In this document: piece after piece, positions 1 to 6,713 of the stretch
Numbering within the stretch: the stretch's first letter is position 1
How the letters are laid out: each line of letters begins with the position of its first letter
Source: an uncultured Pirellula sp.
Lineage (GTDB): Bacteria > Planctomycetota > Planctomycetia > Pirellulales > Pirellulaceae
Length of the DNA stretch: 11,164 bases
Reading direction: 5' to 3'
Assembly (NCBI GenBank): GCA_903892365.1
Contig: CAITIF010000363.1
Span: 1-11,164 of the forward strand
The notes under the pieces: generated by a model
The model's database searches: none
The model's input: only the letters and a program-made list of their open reading frames with translations
What the model was told of the DNA's origin: nothing
Program-made: the position numbers and the translations under genes

Positions 1-1
1 C

Positions 2-103
2 AGACTTATCGTAAAACAAGAATCCATGACTGGGGCGGTGCGAGTGATTTCCAACCGCAAGAATTCATGGCTTGTCGAAGTGCTTAGCGACTCCGGTTCT
101 TAG
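2..103 (+). CDS. Possible C-terminal tail of an upstream gene (partial)
   Basis: The frame starting at base 2 is open from the window edge to a TAG at 101-103. It encodes about 33 residues ending VEVLSDSGS. The peptide has ordinary protein-like composition, but about one in five random frames of this length would also be open, and frame 1 is open to about base 90. No family is recognised. It is listed only because the edge could cut a real gene. Confidence 0.2.
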   Translation, partial: RLIVKQESMTGAVRVISNRKNSWLVEVLSDSGS

Positions 104-299
104 CGGCTCCAGCAGCCACCATTGCAAAGCCTCGAATTCTCTACCGGACTCACTTTTTCCGAAAGCGGCCACAAAACCGCATTGCTTTCGAAACCTCAGG
201 GGGTTATATTGTCGCTTAACATGGCGTTAAGGGCGGCTTCGGCATCCAAGCTAGCTCAAGCAGTTCTTTTTCTGTTTCTTTGATGAAGTATTAAGTCGA
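104..299. other. Intergenic region before the DUF1559 gene
   Basis: About 200 bp without a gene. It holds the stem-loop at 160-190 and a small inverted repeat, CTTAAC at 215-220 with GTTAAG at 226-231. A pyrimidine-rich stretch lies at about 260-282. No convincing -35/-10 pair or strong Shine-Dalgarno site was found before the ATG at 300. Confidence 0.5.
160..190. repeat. Stem-loop upstream of the DUF1559 gene
   Basis: CGAAAGCGG at 160-168 can pair with CCGC (177-180) and with TTTCG (186-190). The loop is CCACAAAA and there is a bulge of a few bases on the 3' side. There is no U-tract on either strand, so it is not a standard intrinsic terminator. It could be a processing or 3'-end structure of an upstream transcript, or chance. 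Confidence 0.3.
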
Positions 300-1307
300 A
301 TGCGTGTAGTTTATTTAAAACGATCTGCCAGGAGCGGCTTTCGTAGTGCGGCATTTACGCTTGTTGAGTTGCTAGTAGTGATTGCCATCATCGGCATTTT
401 GGTAAGCCTGCTGTTGCCGGCAGTTCAATCGGCACGAGAAGCAGCGCGTCGCATCCAGTGCACCAACAATCTAAAGCAAATTGGCCTCGCGTTTCACAAT
501 CATCACGATACTTTTAAATCACTTCCCTCGGGTGGGTGGGGCTGGTATTGGATGGGTGACGCAGATCGTGGGGTAGGAGCAAAGCAGTCTGGTAGCTGGG
601 CGTTCTCAATCTTGCCGCAAATGGAACAGCAAAGCCTTTACAATCTATGCGGGGATGGTCAACCCGACGTCATTTCGCCGCAGCAACTTGCCTCGACGGC
701 AAGGGCAACGGAAACCCCCGTTGGCGGTTTTATTTGCCCGTCTCGCCGTGCTGCAGCGTTATACGACCGAGCCATAGCGGCAGGGGTGCCTGGTGGTCAT
801 GCCTACAATGCAGACCCTGTTCCAAGGACCAACCGCTCGGATTACGTTGCGAACGCTGGCGATACCAAAATCATGTGGGGAAGCGGACCCAATGTGGCCG
901 ATGGATTTGCCGGGACGGGTTTTTTGAATATGAATGCCTCTAACGGGGTTTCACATCAGCGGTCGGAGGTCAAGCTCTCAGACATTTTGGATGGCACGTC
1001 TAATACTTATATGGTCGGCGAAAAGTACTTGAATCCCGACCATTATCGAACGGGACTTGATTACGGTGACGATCACAGTTTTTTAGCTGCTGACGATTTT
1101 GACATGCACGCATGGACCGATAACCCTCCACTCCGAGATCGTAGTGGGTTCGCTGATTTCTGGCGATTCGGAAGCAACCATCCTAGTGGATTCAATGTAG
1201 CGTATTGCGATGGTTCCGTCAGGCACGTCGTTTTTTCAGTCGACGCAACGGTGCATCGTCTCCTTGGAAACACAAGAGACCGTCAATCAGTATCGCTACC
1301 AGAATAA
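300..1307 (+). CDS. DUF1559 family protein with prepilin-type N-terminal methylation domain
   Basis: A 335-residue pseudopilin-like protein of the large planctomycete DUF1559 (SBP_bac_10) family. Residues 1-40 are a type IV pilin-like leader. A basic start is followed by A18-F19-T-L-V-E23 and a hydrophobic helix ([19 protein letters not shown]), then QSAREAARR and the usual [14 protein letters not shown] segment. The residue before the cleavage site is Ala rather than the usual Gly, which prepilin peptidases can sometimes accept. The C-terminus has the family's H-X9-DG motif (H294, D304-G305, within [11 protein letters not shown]). Family members are abundant in planctomycetes and are thought to be secreted or surface-anchored by a type II secretion/pilus-like route; the exact role is unknown. 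The lipoprotein gene follows after 24 bp, a common pairing in this phylum, so the two are probably co-transcribed. Confidence 0.93.
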   Translation: MRVVYLKRSARSGFRSAAFTLVELLVVIAIIGILVSLLLPAVQSAREAARRIQCTNNLKQIGLAFHNHHDTFKSLPSGGWGWYWMGDADRGVGAKQSGSWAFSILPQMEQQSLYNLCGDGQPDVISPQQLASTARATETPVGGFICPSRRAAALYDRAIAAGVPGGHAYNADPVPRTNRSDYVANAGDTKIMWGSGPNVADGFAGTGFLNMNASNGVSHQRSEVKLSDILDGTSNTYMVGEKYLNPDHYRTGLDYGDDHSFLAADDFDMHAWTDNPPLRDRSGFADFWRFGSNHPSGFNVAYCDGSVRHVVFSVDATVHRLLGNTRDRQSVSLPE

Positions 1308-1331
1308 CTTCTATTCAAGCCAGAAAAACTT

Positions 1332-1967
1332 ATGCCTCGTGTCTCGTTTTTGATTTTGTTGACCTGCACCCTCACGACCTTGCTCACTATCGTCGGCTGC
1401 GATTCAGGTTCAGCTCGCGTCAAACAGCTGTACGTCAATTCTACGTCCGCTTCTGAGGCTGCTATCAAGCAACATGATAAAGATGGGAACGGAACGCTCG
1501 ATTCCACAGAACTAAAATCGATAGCATCGATCGGCAATGTTTCTGATCAGTATGACACGGATCGCGATGGTCAGATTAGTGCGTTGGAAATCCGATCGCG
1601 TATCGATAAGTGGCAAGCCATGAAAGTAGCTATGGTCAGTTGTGGCTTTGTTGTGAAGCTGGACGGCAAGCCACTTCCGGAGGCTAAAGTGCGTTTGGAT
1701 CCAGAGCCTTTTTTGGCGGACACTTTGAGACCTTGCTTTGGTGCGACCGACTCACGTGGTCGGGTTACCCCCAGTCAGGAGGAAGCTTCGATTGGAAATC
1801 AATCGGATGGGCTGACAGGAGTTCCGCCTGGTTTGTATCGTATCTCCATTACGCATCCTAAGCTGGAGAAACTGAAGCAGTATCATAGCGAAACGATTCT
1901 CGGACTTCAGATTGCGCCGGACGACCCTAGTCTCATGAATCTAGAACTGAAATTAGCGAGCCGATAG
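1332..1967 (+). CDS. Lipoprotein with paired EF-hands and a transthyretin-like (carboxypeptidase regulatory-like) domain
   Basis: A 211-residue predicted lipoprotein. A hydrophobic leader ends in the lipobox I-V-G-C23, so Cys23 is the likely lipidated residue. Two canonical EF-hand loops follow. Loop 1 runs D49-E60 with ligands D49, D51, N53, T55, D57 and E60. Loop 2 runs D75-E86 with D75, D77, D79, Q81, S83 and E86. From about residue 103 the protein has the pattern V-x-L-D-G-K-P-L-P-x-A-x-V, then ATDSRGRV and G-V-P-P-G-L-Y-R-I-S-I. This is the beta-sandwich pattern of the small lipoproteins that accompany planctomycete DUF1559 genes. The EF-hands suggest Ca2+ binding outside the cytoplasm. 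The start ATG has only a weak Shine-Dalgarno (AGAAAAA). Partnership with the DUF1559 protein is inferred from position. Confidence 0.85.
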   Translation: MPRVSFLILLTCTLTTLLTIVGCDSGSARVKQLYVNSTSASEAAIKQHDKDGNGTLDSTELKSIASIGNVSDQYDTDRDGQISALEIRSRIDKWQAMKVAMVSCGFVVKLDGKPLPEAKVRLDPEPFLADTLRPCFGATDSRGRVTPSQEEASIGNQSDGLTGVPPGLYRISITHPKLEKLKQYHSETILGLQIAPDDPSLMNLELKLASR

Positions 1968-2662
1968 CCTATCCACATCTTCAGATGCGCTTGGAGACTG
2001 CGAAAAATCGCTGTATTTCGGAGCCTGCTTTTCGAACTCGGATGGACTTAGTTCAAGCCAAGTGGATAGTAAACCCTGGGCGTTGCAAGTGAACGTTTTC
2101 CCATGCGATCCAAGTTCGATTGCAGACAGCACCATCACACCTTAGGAGCAAACGCGATTACGGCCCGTTTGTTTCGCTCGGTATAGCTGTGAGTCAGTAA
2201 ACCCGAGCAGTTCCTGGCATCCCGTATCTTGAGATGTTGTCGGCAACTGAGCTGCGTTAATACTAATGATCACAGGAATGTCTCCAGCAGACGTTGCAAA
2301 TGCTGTTGCTTGCACGGCGGCATTTTAGTTCCTGCGATGTGTTTCCTAGGCCAAGACCAAATTCTATGCGGACTGAAACGTAGGTCTCTAAGGACCAGCG
2401 AGGCCAGTTTTAGCATGAGGGTTGGGTGAGAAGACTTGCTACGCAGGCTCCGATTTCAAAGGTTTTAGCGATAAACAGACTATTAACGCGAGGCATTGTC
2501 GACGGAGTTTTCGCGAGCGCGATCTCTTTTGCCCACGAGCCGGGTTTGATCGTAACAAGCCAAGTCGTGAACGGGCATGCCGAAACACAACTCCCGAACG
2601 ATCGTGTCGTGGTTGCCGACGACGACCGCATGTCATACTAGCCACCAAGAAACGGAAAAATC

Positions 2663-2679
2663 TGATCGCTTTCCGATCA
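2663..2679. promoter_or_regulatory. Inverted repeat, candidate activator-binding site
   Basis: TGATCG at 2663-2668 and CGATCA at 2674-2679 form a perfect 6-bp inverted repeat with a 5-bp spacer. Its centre is about 97 bp upstream of the start point predicted from the sigma-54-like element at 2742-2757. That distance is typical for bacterial enhancer-binding-protein sites. Its use as an operator is inference. Confidence 0.35.
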
Positions 2680-2741
2680 CAGTGACCCATTTCGTTTCTA
2701 ACAGCCCTTCGTTCAATTGGAATTCAAAGACATTGCGACTG

Positions 2742-2757
2742 CGGCATGACGATTGCA
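2742..2757 (+). promoter_or_regulatory. Candidate sigma-54 (RpoN) -24/-12 promoter
   Basis: CGGCATGACGATTGCA fits the sigma-54 pattern TGGCAC-N5-TTGCW. The invariant GG (2743-2744) and GC (2755-2756) are 10 bp apart as required, and the -12 block TTGCA is exact. The -24 block differs at two positions. The predicted start point is near 2768. That leaves about 68 bases of leader before the ATG at 2836 and rules out the in-frame ATG at 2746, which lies inside the element. Confidence 0.5.
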
Positions 2758-2835
2758 ATTCACGCTCAACAAAAGGTCGATCCAAATTCGGACCAACCAG
2801 GATTTCTCCACTCGCAGAAACTAGAGTCTTTAAAA

Positions 2836-3048
2836 ATGATTACCAGAGATCAATTTGTTGATAACGCAGGGGAAGTTATTCGGGACCAATACGATCGCGT
2901 ATCCACCGAGGCAAAGAAACGGCTGGAATGCACCGCGAAAAGCGTCGGCCGTAGACCTTTTGAGTCCTTAGCAATGGCGGTGGGAACCGGTGTGATCGCC
3001 GGGGTTTTATTAGGAATTTCCATGTCCAAACGAAAGCACGCCGAATGA
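2836..3048 (+). CDS. DUF883/YqjD-like small membrane-anchored protein
   Basis: A 70-residue protein with a charged, probably helical N-terminal part (MITRDQFVDNAGEVIRDQYD) and a single C-terminal membrane segment. The segment follows the DUF883 pattern: R-R-P-F-E-S, then a glycine-rich hydrophobic stretch (AMAVGTGVIAGVLLG) and a basic tail, SKRKHAE. In Escherichia coli, proteins of this type (YqjD, ElaB) are inner-membrane-anchored and associate with ribosomes in stationary phase; whether this one does is unknown. The frame is open back to an ATG at 2746, but the extra 30 residues look unlike the family and that ATG lies in a sigma-54-like promoter, so the start at 2836 is preferred. Neither start has a strong Shine-Dalgarno. 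The stop overlaps the next start as ATGA (3045-3048), indicating translational coupling. Confidence 0.75.
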   Translation: MITRDQFVDNAGEVIRDQYDRVSTEAKKRLECTAKSVGRRPFESLAMAVGTGVIAGVLLGISMSKRKHAE

Positions 3049-3470
3049 GTTCGCTGAAGGCGCAAGCCGAGACCGATATAGACCAGATCATGGAACGTAT
3101 GCGATTAGTGCGTATGTCCGGCAAAGCCCACGCGGTCGACCTTCAGGGGAAGGCGAAACGCTTGGTCGATTGGAAGGAATACGTGAAGGCCAAACCAATA
3201 CTTTCAGTAGCGTCCGCGTCTCTGTTGGGGTTTGGGCTCGTTCGCAATCTCATACTGGCTGCCTCGAAACCATCTCCTTCGTCACCGACTCGACAACCGA
3301 CAAGGTCTGAAACCTCTCCCTTGAAAACCACTCTCAGTAGCTCAATCGCAAACTTAGCAATCACCGTCGTAACCAACGCCGTCAAGACTTATGTCGCCAA
3401 CTTAATGCAGAATGGGACAACGAAAGGAAGCCTACATGATCGATTTCAACAAGAATCTTCCAAGGACTGA
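3045..3470 (+). CDS. Small membrane protein with internal DUF883/DUF3618-like segment
   Basis: A 141-residue protein coupled to the upstream gene by an ATGA overlap. Residues 1-45 are charged and helical (AQAETDIDQIMERMRLVR). A segment K-E-Y-V-K-A-K-P-I-L-S-V-A-S-A-S-L-L-G-F follows, resembling the DUF883/DUF3618 membrane anchor but placed mid-protein. After a Ser/Pro/Thr-rich linker (SKPSPSSPTRQPTRSE), a weakly hydrophobic stretch (SSSIANLAITVVTNAVKTYVANLM) could be a second membrane or amphipathic helix. The gene occupies the place of YqjK- or DUF3618-type genes in proteobacterial yqjD-yqjE operons. Specific function is unknown and family assignment is tentative. Confidence 0.75.
   Translation: MSSLKAQAETDIDQIMERMRLVRMSGKAHAVDLQGKAKRLVDWKEYVKAKPILSVASASLLGFGLVRNLILAASKPSPSSPTRQPTRSETSPLKTTLSSSIANLAITVVTNAVKTYVANLMQNGTTKGSLHDRFQQESSKD
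3424..3430 (+). promoter_or_regulatory. Ribosome binding site fixing the start at 3436
   Basis: AAGGAAG lies 5 bases before the ATG at 3436, inside the 3' end of the preceding gene. The alternative in-frame ATG at 3412 has no comparable site. Confidence 0.6.
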
Positions 3471-3654
3471 AGAAGAAGGAAATCGCCTTCAACAAAAAAG
3501 GGTTCTGAAGGAAGAATATTCCGACGGGCGAGACGAGAGTGCCATTGATTCCCTAGATCTTGCCCGTCAATACATCGCCGCAAGACCAACAACAACAATT
3601 GCAATCGCATTTGCAATCGGAGGGGCTCTGGGATGGTTGACATCGAGACGATGA
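3436..3654 (+). CDS. DUF883-like small C-terminally anchored protein
   Basis: A 72-residue protein. A charged N-terminal half (NLPRTEEEGNRLQQKRVLKE) is followed by DLARQYIAARP and a single membrane segment, TTTIAIAFAIGGALGWLTSRR. The R-P start, the glycines and the terminal double Arg are typical of the DUF883 anchor. The start at 3436 is chosen because AAGGAAG stands just upstream; an ATG at 3412 would add eight residues. It overlaps the preceding gene by 35 bp and the following gene by 22 bp, so all are likely translated from one message. Its role beyond membrane association is unknown. Confidence 0.78.
   Translation: MIDFNKNLPRTEEEGNRLQQKRVLKEEYSDGRDESAIDSLDLARQYIAARPTTTIAIAFAIGGALGWLTSRR
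3619..3625 (+). promoter_or_regulatory. Strong ribosome binding site for the holin-like gene
   Basis: GGAGGGG sits 7 bases before the ATG at 3633, within the end of the upstream gene. It favours 3633 over the in-frame ATG at 3651, although the latter overlaps the upstream stop as ATGA. Confidence 0.65.
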
Positions 3655-4076
3655 ATGGGAAGTACAAACATTCCAATCCGGTCGAAGACATGAAAACGTC
3701 TGCGGGAGCATTCGTTTGCGATCTTGTGGAGCTAGCTGAACTACAAGGGCGATTGCTCAAGGCAGATGCAAAACTTGCTTTCAGAAAGTCGACAGGCGCG
3801 GCTGCCGCGTTTGCGGTCTCCTGTTGCTGTTTCCTAGGTTGCTTACCAGTCATAGGCTTTGGCCTTGCTTCAGCAGTCGCATACTATTTCGAACTAGAGA
3901 ACTGGATAGCGCAACTTGCCGTGGGTGGAAGCCTTTCAATAGTGAGTGTTCTCATTGCAACCATTTCCTTGAGAAACATCACCCGAATCAACCAACAATT
4001 TCATCGAAGCACGGATGAGTTCTCGAAAAATCTAATTTGGGCAAAGAACGCTTTCAATCGTGAATCGGAGCGATAG
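3633..4076 (+). CDS. YqjE/holin-X superfamily membrane protein (PF07332-like)
   Basis: A 147-residue protein with the architecture of the Phage_holin_3_6 (YqjE, 'actinobacterial holin-X') family. An N-terminal helix rich in small and charged residues (DLVELAELQGRLLKADAKLAFRK) is followed by two hydrophobic segments separated by a short turn. These are about residues 53-88 (GAAAAFAVSCCCFLGCLPVIGFGLASAVAYYF) and 93-114 (IAQLAVGGSLSIVSVLIATISL). A charged amphipathic tail ends the protein. Despite the family name, cellular YqjE-type proteins are not shown to be lytic; they sit next to DUF883 genes in many bacteria, as here. Six Cys lie in or near the first membrane segment and its leader, which is unusual. 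The 22-bp overlap with the previous gene implies coupled translation. Confidence 0.8.
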   Translation: MVDIETMNGKYKHSNPVEDMKTSAGAFVCDLVELAELQGRLLKADAKLAFRKSTGAAAAFAVSCCCFLGCLPVIGFGLASAVAYYFELENWIAQLAVGGSLSIVSVLIATISLRNITRINQQFHRSTDEFSKNLIWAKNAFNRESER

Positions 4077-4222
4077 AAGCACCGCCTGCATTTTTCAACT
4101 TCCCCGTGGCGCACTAACTGATTGCGTCCAGCCATTCCATCATCAAGGCTTCGGCCACCACACGCAGAAAACTTTATTTTTCGGTTAATAGAAATATCCA
4201 CTTAACAAAAGGCAAACGAACC

Positions 4223-4474
4223 ATGGCAAATATCACTCCATCCCACGATGGCTGCGCAACAGCTCAAGATGCTTTTCGTAGCGCTCAAGAACAATTGTCA
4301 AACGCTGCTAACATCGCGAAAGAAGCGGCTATGGAATGCGGAACGCACTACGTTACAGAACCCGCGAAGGACCTGGTCGGGCTGCTTCAAGATTATGCAA
4401 AATCCAGACCCGAAGTTGCGGCGGTTTGGTGCTTTGGGCTTGGTCTGTTTATCGGCTGGAAACTAAGACGATAG
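4223..4474 (+). CDS. Small DUF883-like C-terminally anchored protein
   Basis: An 83-residue protein. The N-terminal part is Ala/Gln-rich and amphipathic (AQDAFRSAQEQLSNAANIAKEAAMECG), followed by EPAKDLVGLLQDYAKSRP and one membrane segment (EVAAVWCFGLGLFIGWKLRR). The R-P entry, small-residue core and basic end match the neighbouring DUF883-type proteins, so it is probably a diverged paralogue. A weak AAAGG precedes the ATG. It lies 146 bp after the holin-like gene in the same direction. I found no promoter or terminator in that gap, so it may be the last gene of the same transcript. No specific function can be assigned. Confidence 0.75.
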   Translation: MANITPSHDGCATAQDAFRSAQEQLSNAANIAKEAAMECGTHYVTEPAKDLVGLLQDYAKSRPEVAAVWCFGLGLFIGWKLRR

Positions 4475-4544
4475 AGTTTACGGTAAAGCAGATCAGACTT
4501 GAAGCGGATCGTCGACAGAATCAGATATAGATCCATCTCATGCA

Positions 4545-4561
4545 GTAGTTTAAACGACTAC
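4545..4561. repeat. Small inverted repeat between convergent genes
   Basis: GTAGT at 4545-4549 pairs with ACTAC at 4557-4561 across a 7-base loop. It lies between the convergent stops at 4474 and 4573. The stem is short and lacks a U-tract, so terminator function is doubtful. Confidence 0.2.
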
Positions 4562-4572
4562 AACAAATTCAA

Positions 4573-5661
4573 CTAGGAAATGTCGGCGAGCTTCTGCTCT
4601 TGATACTCAGGCAATTTCGCATCTGGTGGCAATTCAACATCTGCCGGCTTCGGAGCTGCTGCACCGTTCCCTTCTATCTCGTGAAGCAATTCGAGTAAAT
4701 TCCGTTCTAGTGTAGTACATAGACTGTCGAGTGGCAAAAAGTCGATTCGTTGCGTGCTAAAGGGATTTTGCAATTCCATCCCTATTCGATCTAGCGACAG
4801 TAATGGGTAAGCGAGAAGCATCACATACAGAGGAATAACCCAGAGGGGATGAACATGCCAAACTAGTGATGACTCGACAACTCCGGCCTCAAAATCCTGC
4901 ATCAATCCGAATGGAAGAGTCACTAAAAGCAAAAAGATAAACTGCCGCACCTGAATTGCACCAGATCGAGCGAGTGGCGTTTTCAAAATCCTTTCACATC
5001 CGCCTATATGATCCATCAAGCTAGACCTTTGCTCTTCGCACTTTTGAAAGGCGAATCCGTCCATACCAAGATTTCTTGCCTCGTTCAGTAGCATCGCGAT
5101 TTCGCTGGATACAGCAGCTGGCATATGCTCCGCTTTTCGAATCCAATCCTGACTCGGTTCCGAAAGAAGTCTCTCTAGTTCCGGAAAGTCGCGCTGCTCT
5201 CGAAGGCTTCGGCGACAAACGTGAGGGAAAACAGCAAGCCATCGAACAAATCTCGAACGCCAGCGACCATCCCTTGGTCCGTAGGACAATCCCGATATCG
5301 CTAAATTGCGAGACTGGTTGACGATACCGCCCCATAAAACTCTTGCTTCCCACCAACGACTGTATCCCGTGTTCACCCGCAACACGAGCAGCAAGCCCAG
5401 GATTGCTCCCACTGTTCCAAACGGTCCCGCAGGAACCGACAAAGGCATTTGCAGTATATTTTCTACAATCCGAATACTAAGCACAATGACGACCGTCAAT
5501 GCACCGAAGCCAAACACATCTAGGAACACTCGCGGTGCAACTGACCCCTTGATAATGAATGTCCCCAACCAATAAGAATACGAGAGACTGCTGTCGGCTT
5601 CCGGAACAGGGCGTACTGCTGAGTTATTCGATTTGCTTGGAGATAGGGTTTTCAAGTTCAC
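4573..5661 (-). CDS. Bestrophin family (UPF0187/RFP-TM) putative anion channel
   Basis: A multi-pass membrane protein of the bestrophin family, whose eukaryotic members are Ca2+-activated chloride channels; a characterised bacterial homologue is a cation-preferring pentameric channel. Seen in order, numbered from the chosen start: YSYWLGTFIIKGSVAPRV (about 28-45); a first hydrophobic helix; the pore-lining segment GTVGAILGLLLVLRVNTGYS; the signature RWWEARVLWG; the C-terminal-half motif DHIGGCERILKTP; then RQFIFLLLVTLPFGL and PLYVMLLAYPLLSLDRIGMELQNPF. The Pro usually found after TP-I/L is replaced by Ala (TPLARSG). The frame is open back to a TTG at 5781, but that start lies inside the terminator at 5756-5789. 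I chose GTG at 5661 (362 residues); a TTG at 5655 is also possible. No good Shine-Dalgarno supports any of them, so the N-terminus is uncertain. Family assignment is firm; ion selectivity cannot be read. Confidence 0.88.
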   Translation of the reverse strand: MNLKTLSPSKSNNSAVRPVPEADSSLSYSYWLGTFIIKGSVAPRVFLDVFGFGALTVVIVLSIRIVENILQMPLSVPAGPFGTVGAILGLLLVLRVNTGYSRWWEARVLWGGIVNQSRNLAISGLSYGPRDGRWRSRFVRWLAVFPHVCRRSLREQRDFPELERLLSEPSQDWIRKAEHMPAAVSSEIAMLLNEARNLGMDGFAFQKCEEQRSSLMDHIGGCERILKTPLARSGAIQVRQFIFLLLVTLPFGLMQDFEAGVVESSLVWHVHPLWVIPLYVMLLAYPLLSLDRIGMELQNPFSTQRIDFLPLDSLCTTLERNLLELLHEIEGNGAAAPKPADVELPPDAKLPEYQEQKLADIS

Positions 5662-5755
5662 GGTTCCATTACCAACGCGGTTTTCTGGATCTTGGAGAGA
5701 CAGGGCAAATTCCGGAAGAAAATTAGCTCGTGATGATGCTGAAACCAAAAGACAA

Positions 5756-5789
5756 AAAAGCCTTGCCCAACCATAGAACAAGGCTTTTT
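5756..5789 (-). terminator. Intrinsic terminator after the DUF4142 gene (potentially bidirectional)
   Basis: A perfect 11-bp inverted repeat, AAAAAGCCTTG at 5755-5765 or one base right with CAAGGCTTTTT at 5779-5789, encloses a loop of about 13 bases. On the minus strand it starts about 24 bases after the DUF4142 stop and ends in a run of six T. The A-tract on the other arm would allow action in both directions. It separates the DUF4142 transcript from the bestrophin gene downstream. Confidence 0.85.
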
Positions 5790-5812
5790 ATAGAATCTGC
5801 ACTGAGCTGCAA

Positions 5813-6547
5813 TTACTTCGAAGTTTCGGCAACTGAGTCCGAATCGGCGTCGGCTAGTTTCGCCATCAAATCCTCTGCGGCCTTCATGTGCTTTTCGGTC
5901 ACTTGAATGACATCTAGCACGATTTGCTGCAACTGATCTGATGTATGTCGATGTGAAACAGTTAACTTAGTACGCATGGATGCATGCTTTGCGATTTGCA
6001 TCCCGACAAAGCACTTATCAAACTCTTCTCCATCTTTCGTACTTAGGTACTTTTGAGAATCTATGATGCACTGCTGAGCGAGTTCACGTTGCAGTTGGAC
6101 CATATCGACTCCTGGGGCGGTAACATCACCAGTCTTAACGCTTGGACTAGCAGCAGCAAGAGGTGATCCTTCACGGGGCAGAGATTGTTCGACTTGGGTG
6201 GCAACCAAGTAACCTTCTTTCGATGCTTCTGGGGCGAATTTGCTTAACTTCTTCAGGCAAGCTTGATGTTCTTCGGCAATCATTTTGACGAACTGAGTCA
6301 CATCCTTGTTCTTTGTTTTTTCCTGTGCAAACTTGGCCAGAATGATTTGTTCTTGGTTATCCAAAGCAAAGCAGGCCGCAAGTTGCTCTTGGGAGACTCT
6401 CCCTGGAGAAGCTGTTTTATTGGCTCCTTGCACTACGGACGTTGGTTGTAGCTTCGAGCCTTGGGATGGTTTTGTTTCTTGCGCGGATACGGTAGTGCAC
6501 AGTACGGCTGTGCAAACAGAACTGGCTACTAACTTTTTGAAGCTCAT
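5813..6547 (-). CDS. Exported DUF4142 domain protein (ferritin-like)
   Basis: A 244-residue protein with an N-terminal signal peptide (MSFKKLVASSVCTAVLCTTVSA, likely cut before QETK). A Ser/Thr/Gln-rich linker follows, then a DUF4142 helical domain from about residue 52 to 235. Matching features are a first helix with DNQEQIILAKFAQEKTKNKDV, then V-T-Q-F-V-K-M-I-A-E-E-H-Q-A-C-L-K-K-L, the family's conserved E/DH helix. A second helix pair holds QRELAQQCIIDSQKYL and QIAKHASM. DUF4142 proteins adopt a ferritin-like four-helix fold in the periplasm or envelope; their biochemical role is unsettled. The middle (about 112-142) is a linker insertion. A good Shine-Dalgarno, GAGGAGAG, stands about 8 bases before the ATG, and an intrinsic terminator follows the stop, so it is probably monocistronic. 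Confidence 0.88.
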   Translation of the reverse strand: MSFKKLVASSVCTAVLCTTVSAQETKPSQGSKLQPTSVVQGANKTASPGRVSQEQLAACFALDNQEQIILAKFAQEKTKNKDVTQFVKMIAEEHQACLKKLSKFAPEASKEGYLVATQVEQSLPREGSPLAAASPSVKTGDVTAPGVDMVQLQRELAQQCIIDSQKYLSTKDGEEFDKCFVGMQIAKHASMRTKLTVSHRHTSDQLQQIVLDVIQVTEKHMKAAEDLMAKLADADSDSVAETSK

Positions 6548-6624
6548 TCTCTGACTCTCCTCAACGAAATCGATACTGACTATCCCTTAGCAACACTGCT
6601 TTAGGTTCTCAAGATCGATACACC

Positions 6625-6639
6625 GCAATCGCCATTCCC
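6625..6639 (-). promoter_or_regulatory. Weak candidate sigma-54 element upstream of the DUF4142 gene
   Basis: Read on the minus strand, GGGAATGGCGATTGC has GG and GC with the required 10-bp separation and an exact TTGC. The -24 block is otherwise poor (GGGAAT against TGGCAC). The predicted start point would be about 66 bases before the ATG at 6547. It is included because the neighbouring csbD-like gene has a much better match; alone it would not be convincing. Confidence 0.25.
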
Positions 6640-6713
6640 AAGGTCGGCGATACATGACTCTAAATCGATTGAATTCGTACTTATTATTGGCGGACTCGGG
6701 ATTGAATGCAGAA

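Larger units (their letters stand above)
1968..2835. other. Long gene-poor interval upstream of the small membrane-protein cluster
   Basis: About 870 bp in which I see no gene I would defend. Short open frames exist on both strands, for example 2426-2641 (+), 2410-2631 (-) and 1953-2138 (-). They overlap each other antisense and have no ribosome site or recognisable domain. The right-hand end holds regulatory signals: an inverted repeat at 2663-2679 and a sigma-54-like element at 2742-2757. The middle could be a decayed gene or encode an RNA, but the sequence does not show this directly. No clear intrinsic terminator follows the lipoprotein gene. Confidence 0.5.

Noticed and set aside
1953..2138. 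61-codon minus-strand frame convergent with the EF-hand lipoprotein gene
   Set aside because: It starts at a GTG just after a stop, has no recognisable domain and overlaps the end of a well-supported gene. Not enough to call it a gene.
2410..2641. Overlapping open frames on both strands (71 residues on plus, 73 on minus)
   Set aside because: The plus frame ends with a response-regulator-like VVVADDDRMS, but the stop follows at once. Neither frame has a ribosome site, domain or plausible neighbour. Looks like chance, or at best a remnant.
2746..2835. 30-residue N-terminal extension of the DUF883-like protein from the ATG at 2746
   Set aside because: The ATG lies in the sigma-54-like element and the extension is unlike the family. 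The ATG at 2836 fits better.
3633..4076. Prophage or lysis cassette based on the holin-like protein
   Set aside because: No endolysin, integrase or other phage genes are nearby. The DUF883 neighbours point to the cellular YqjE type instead.
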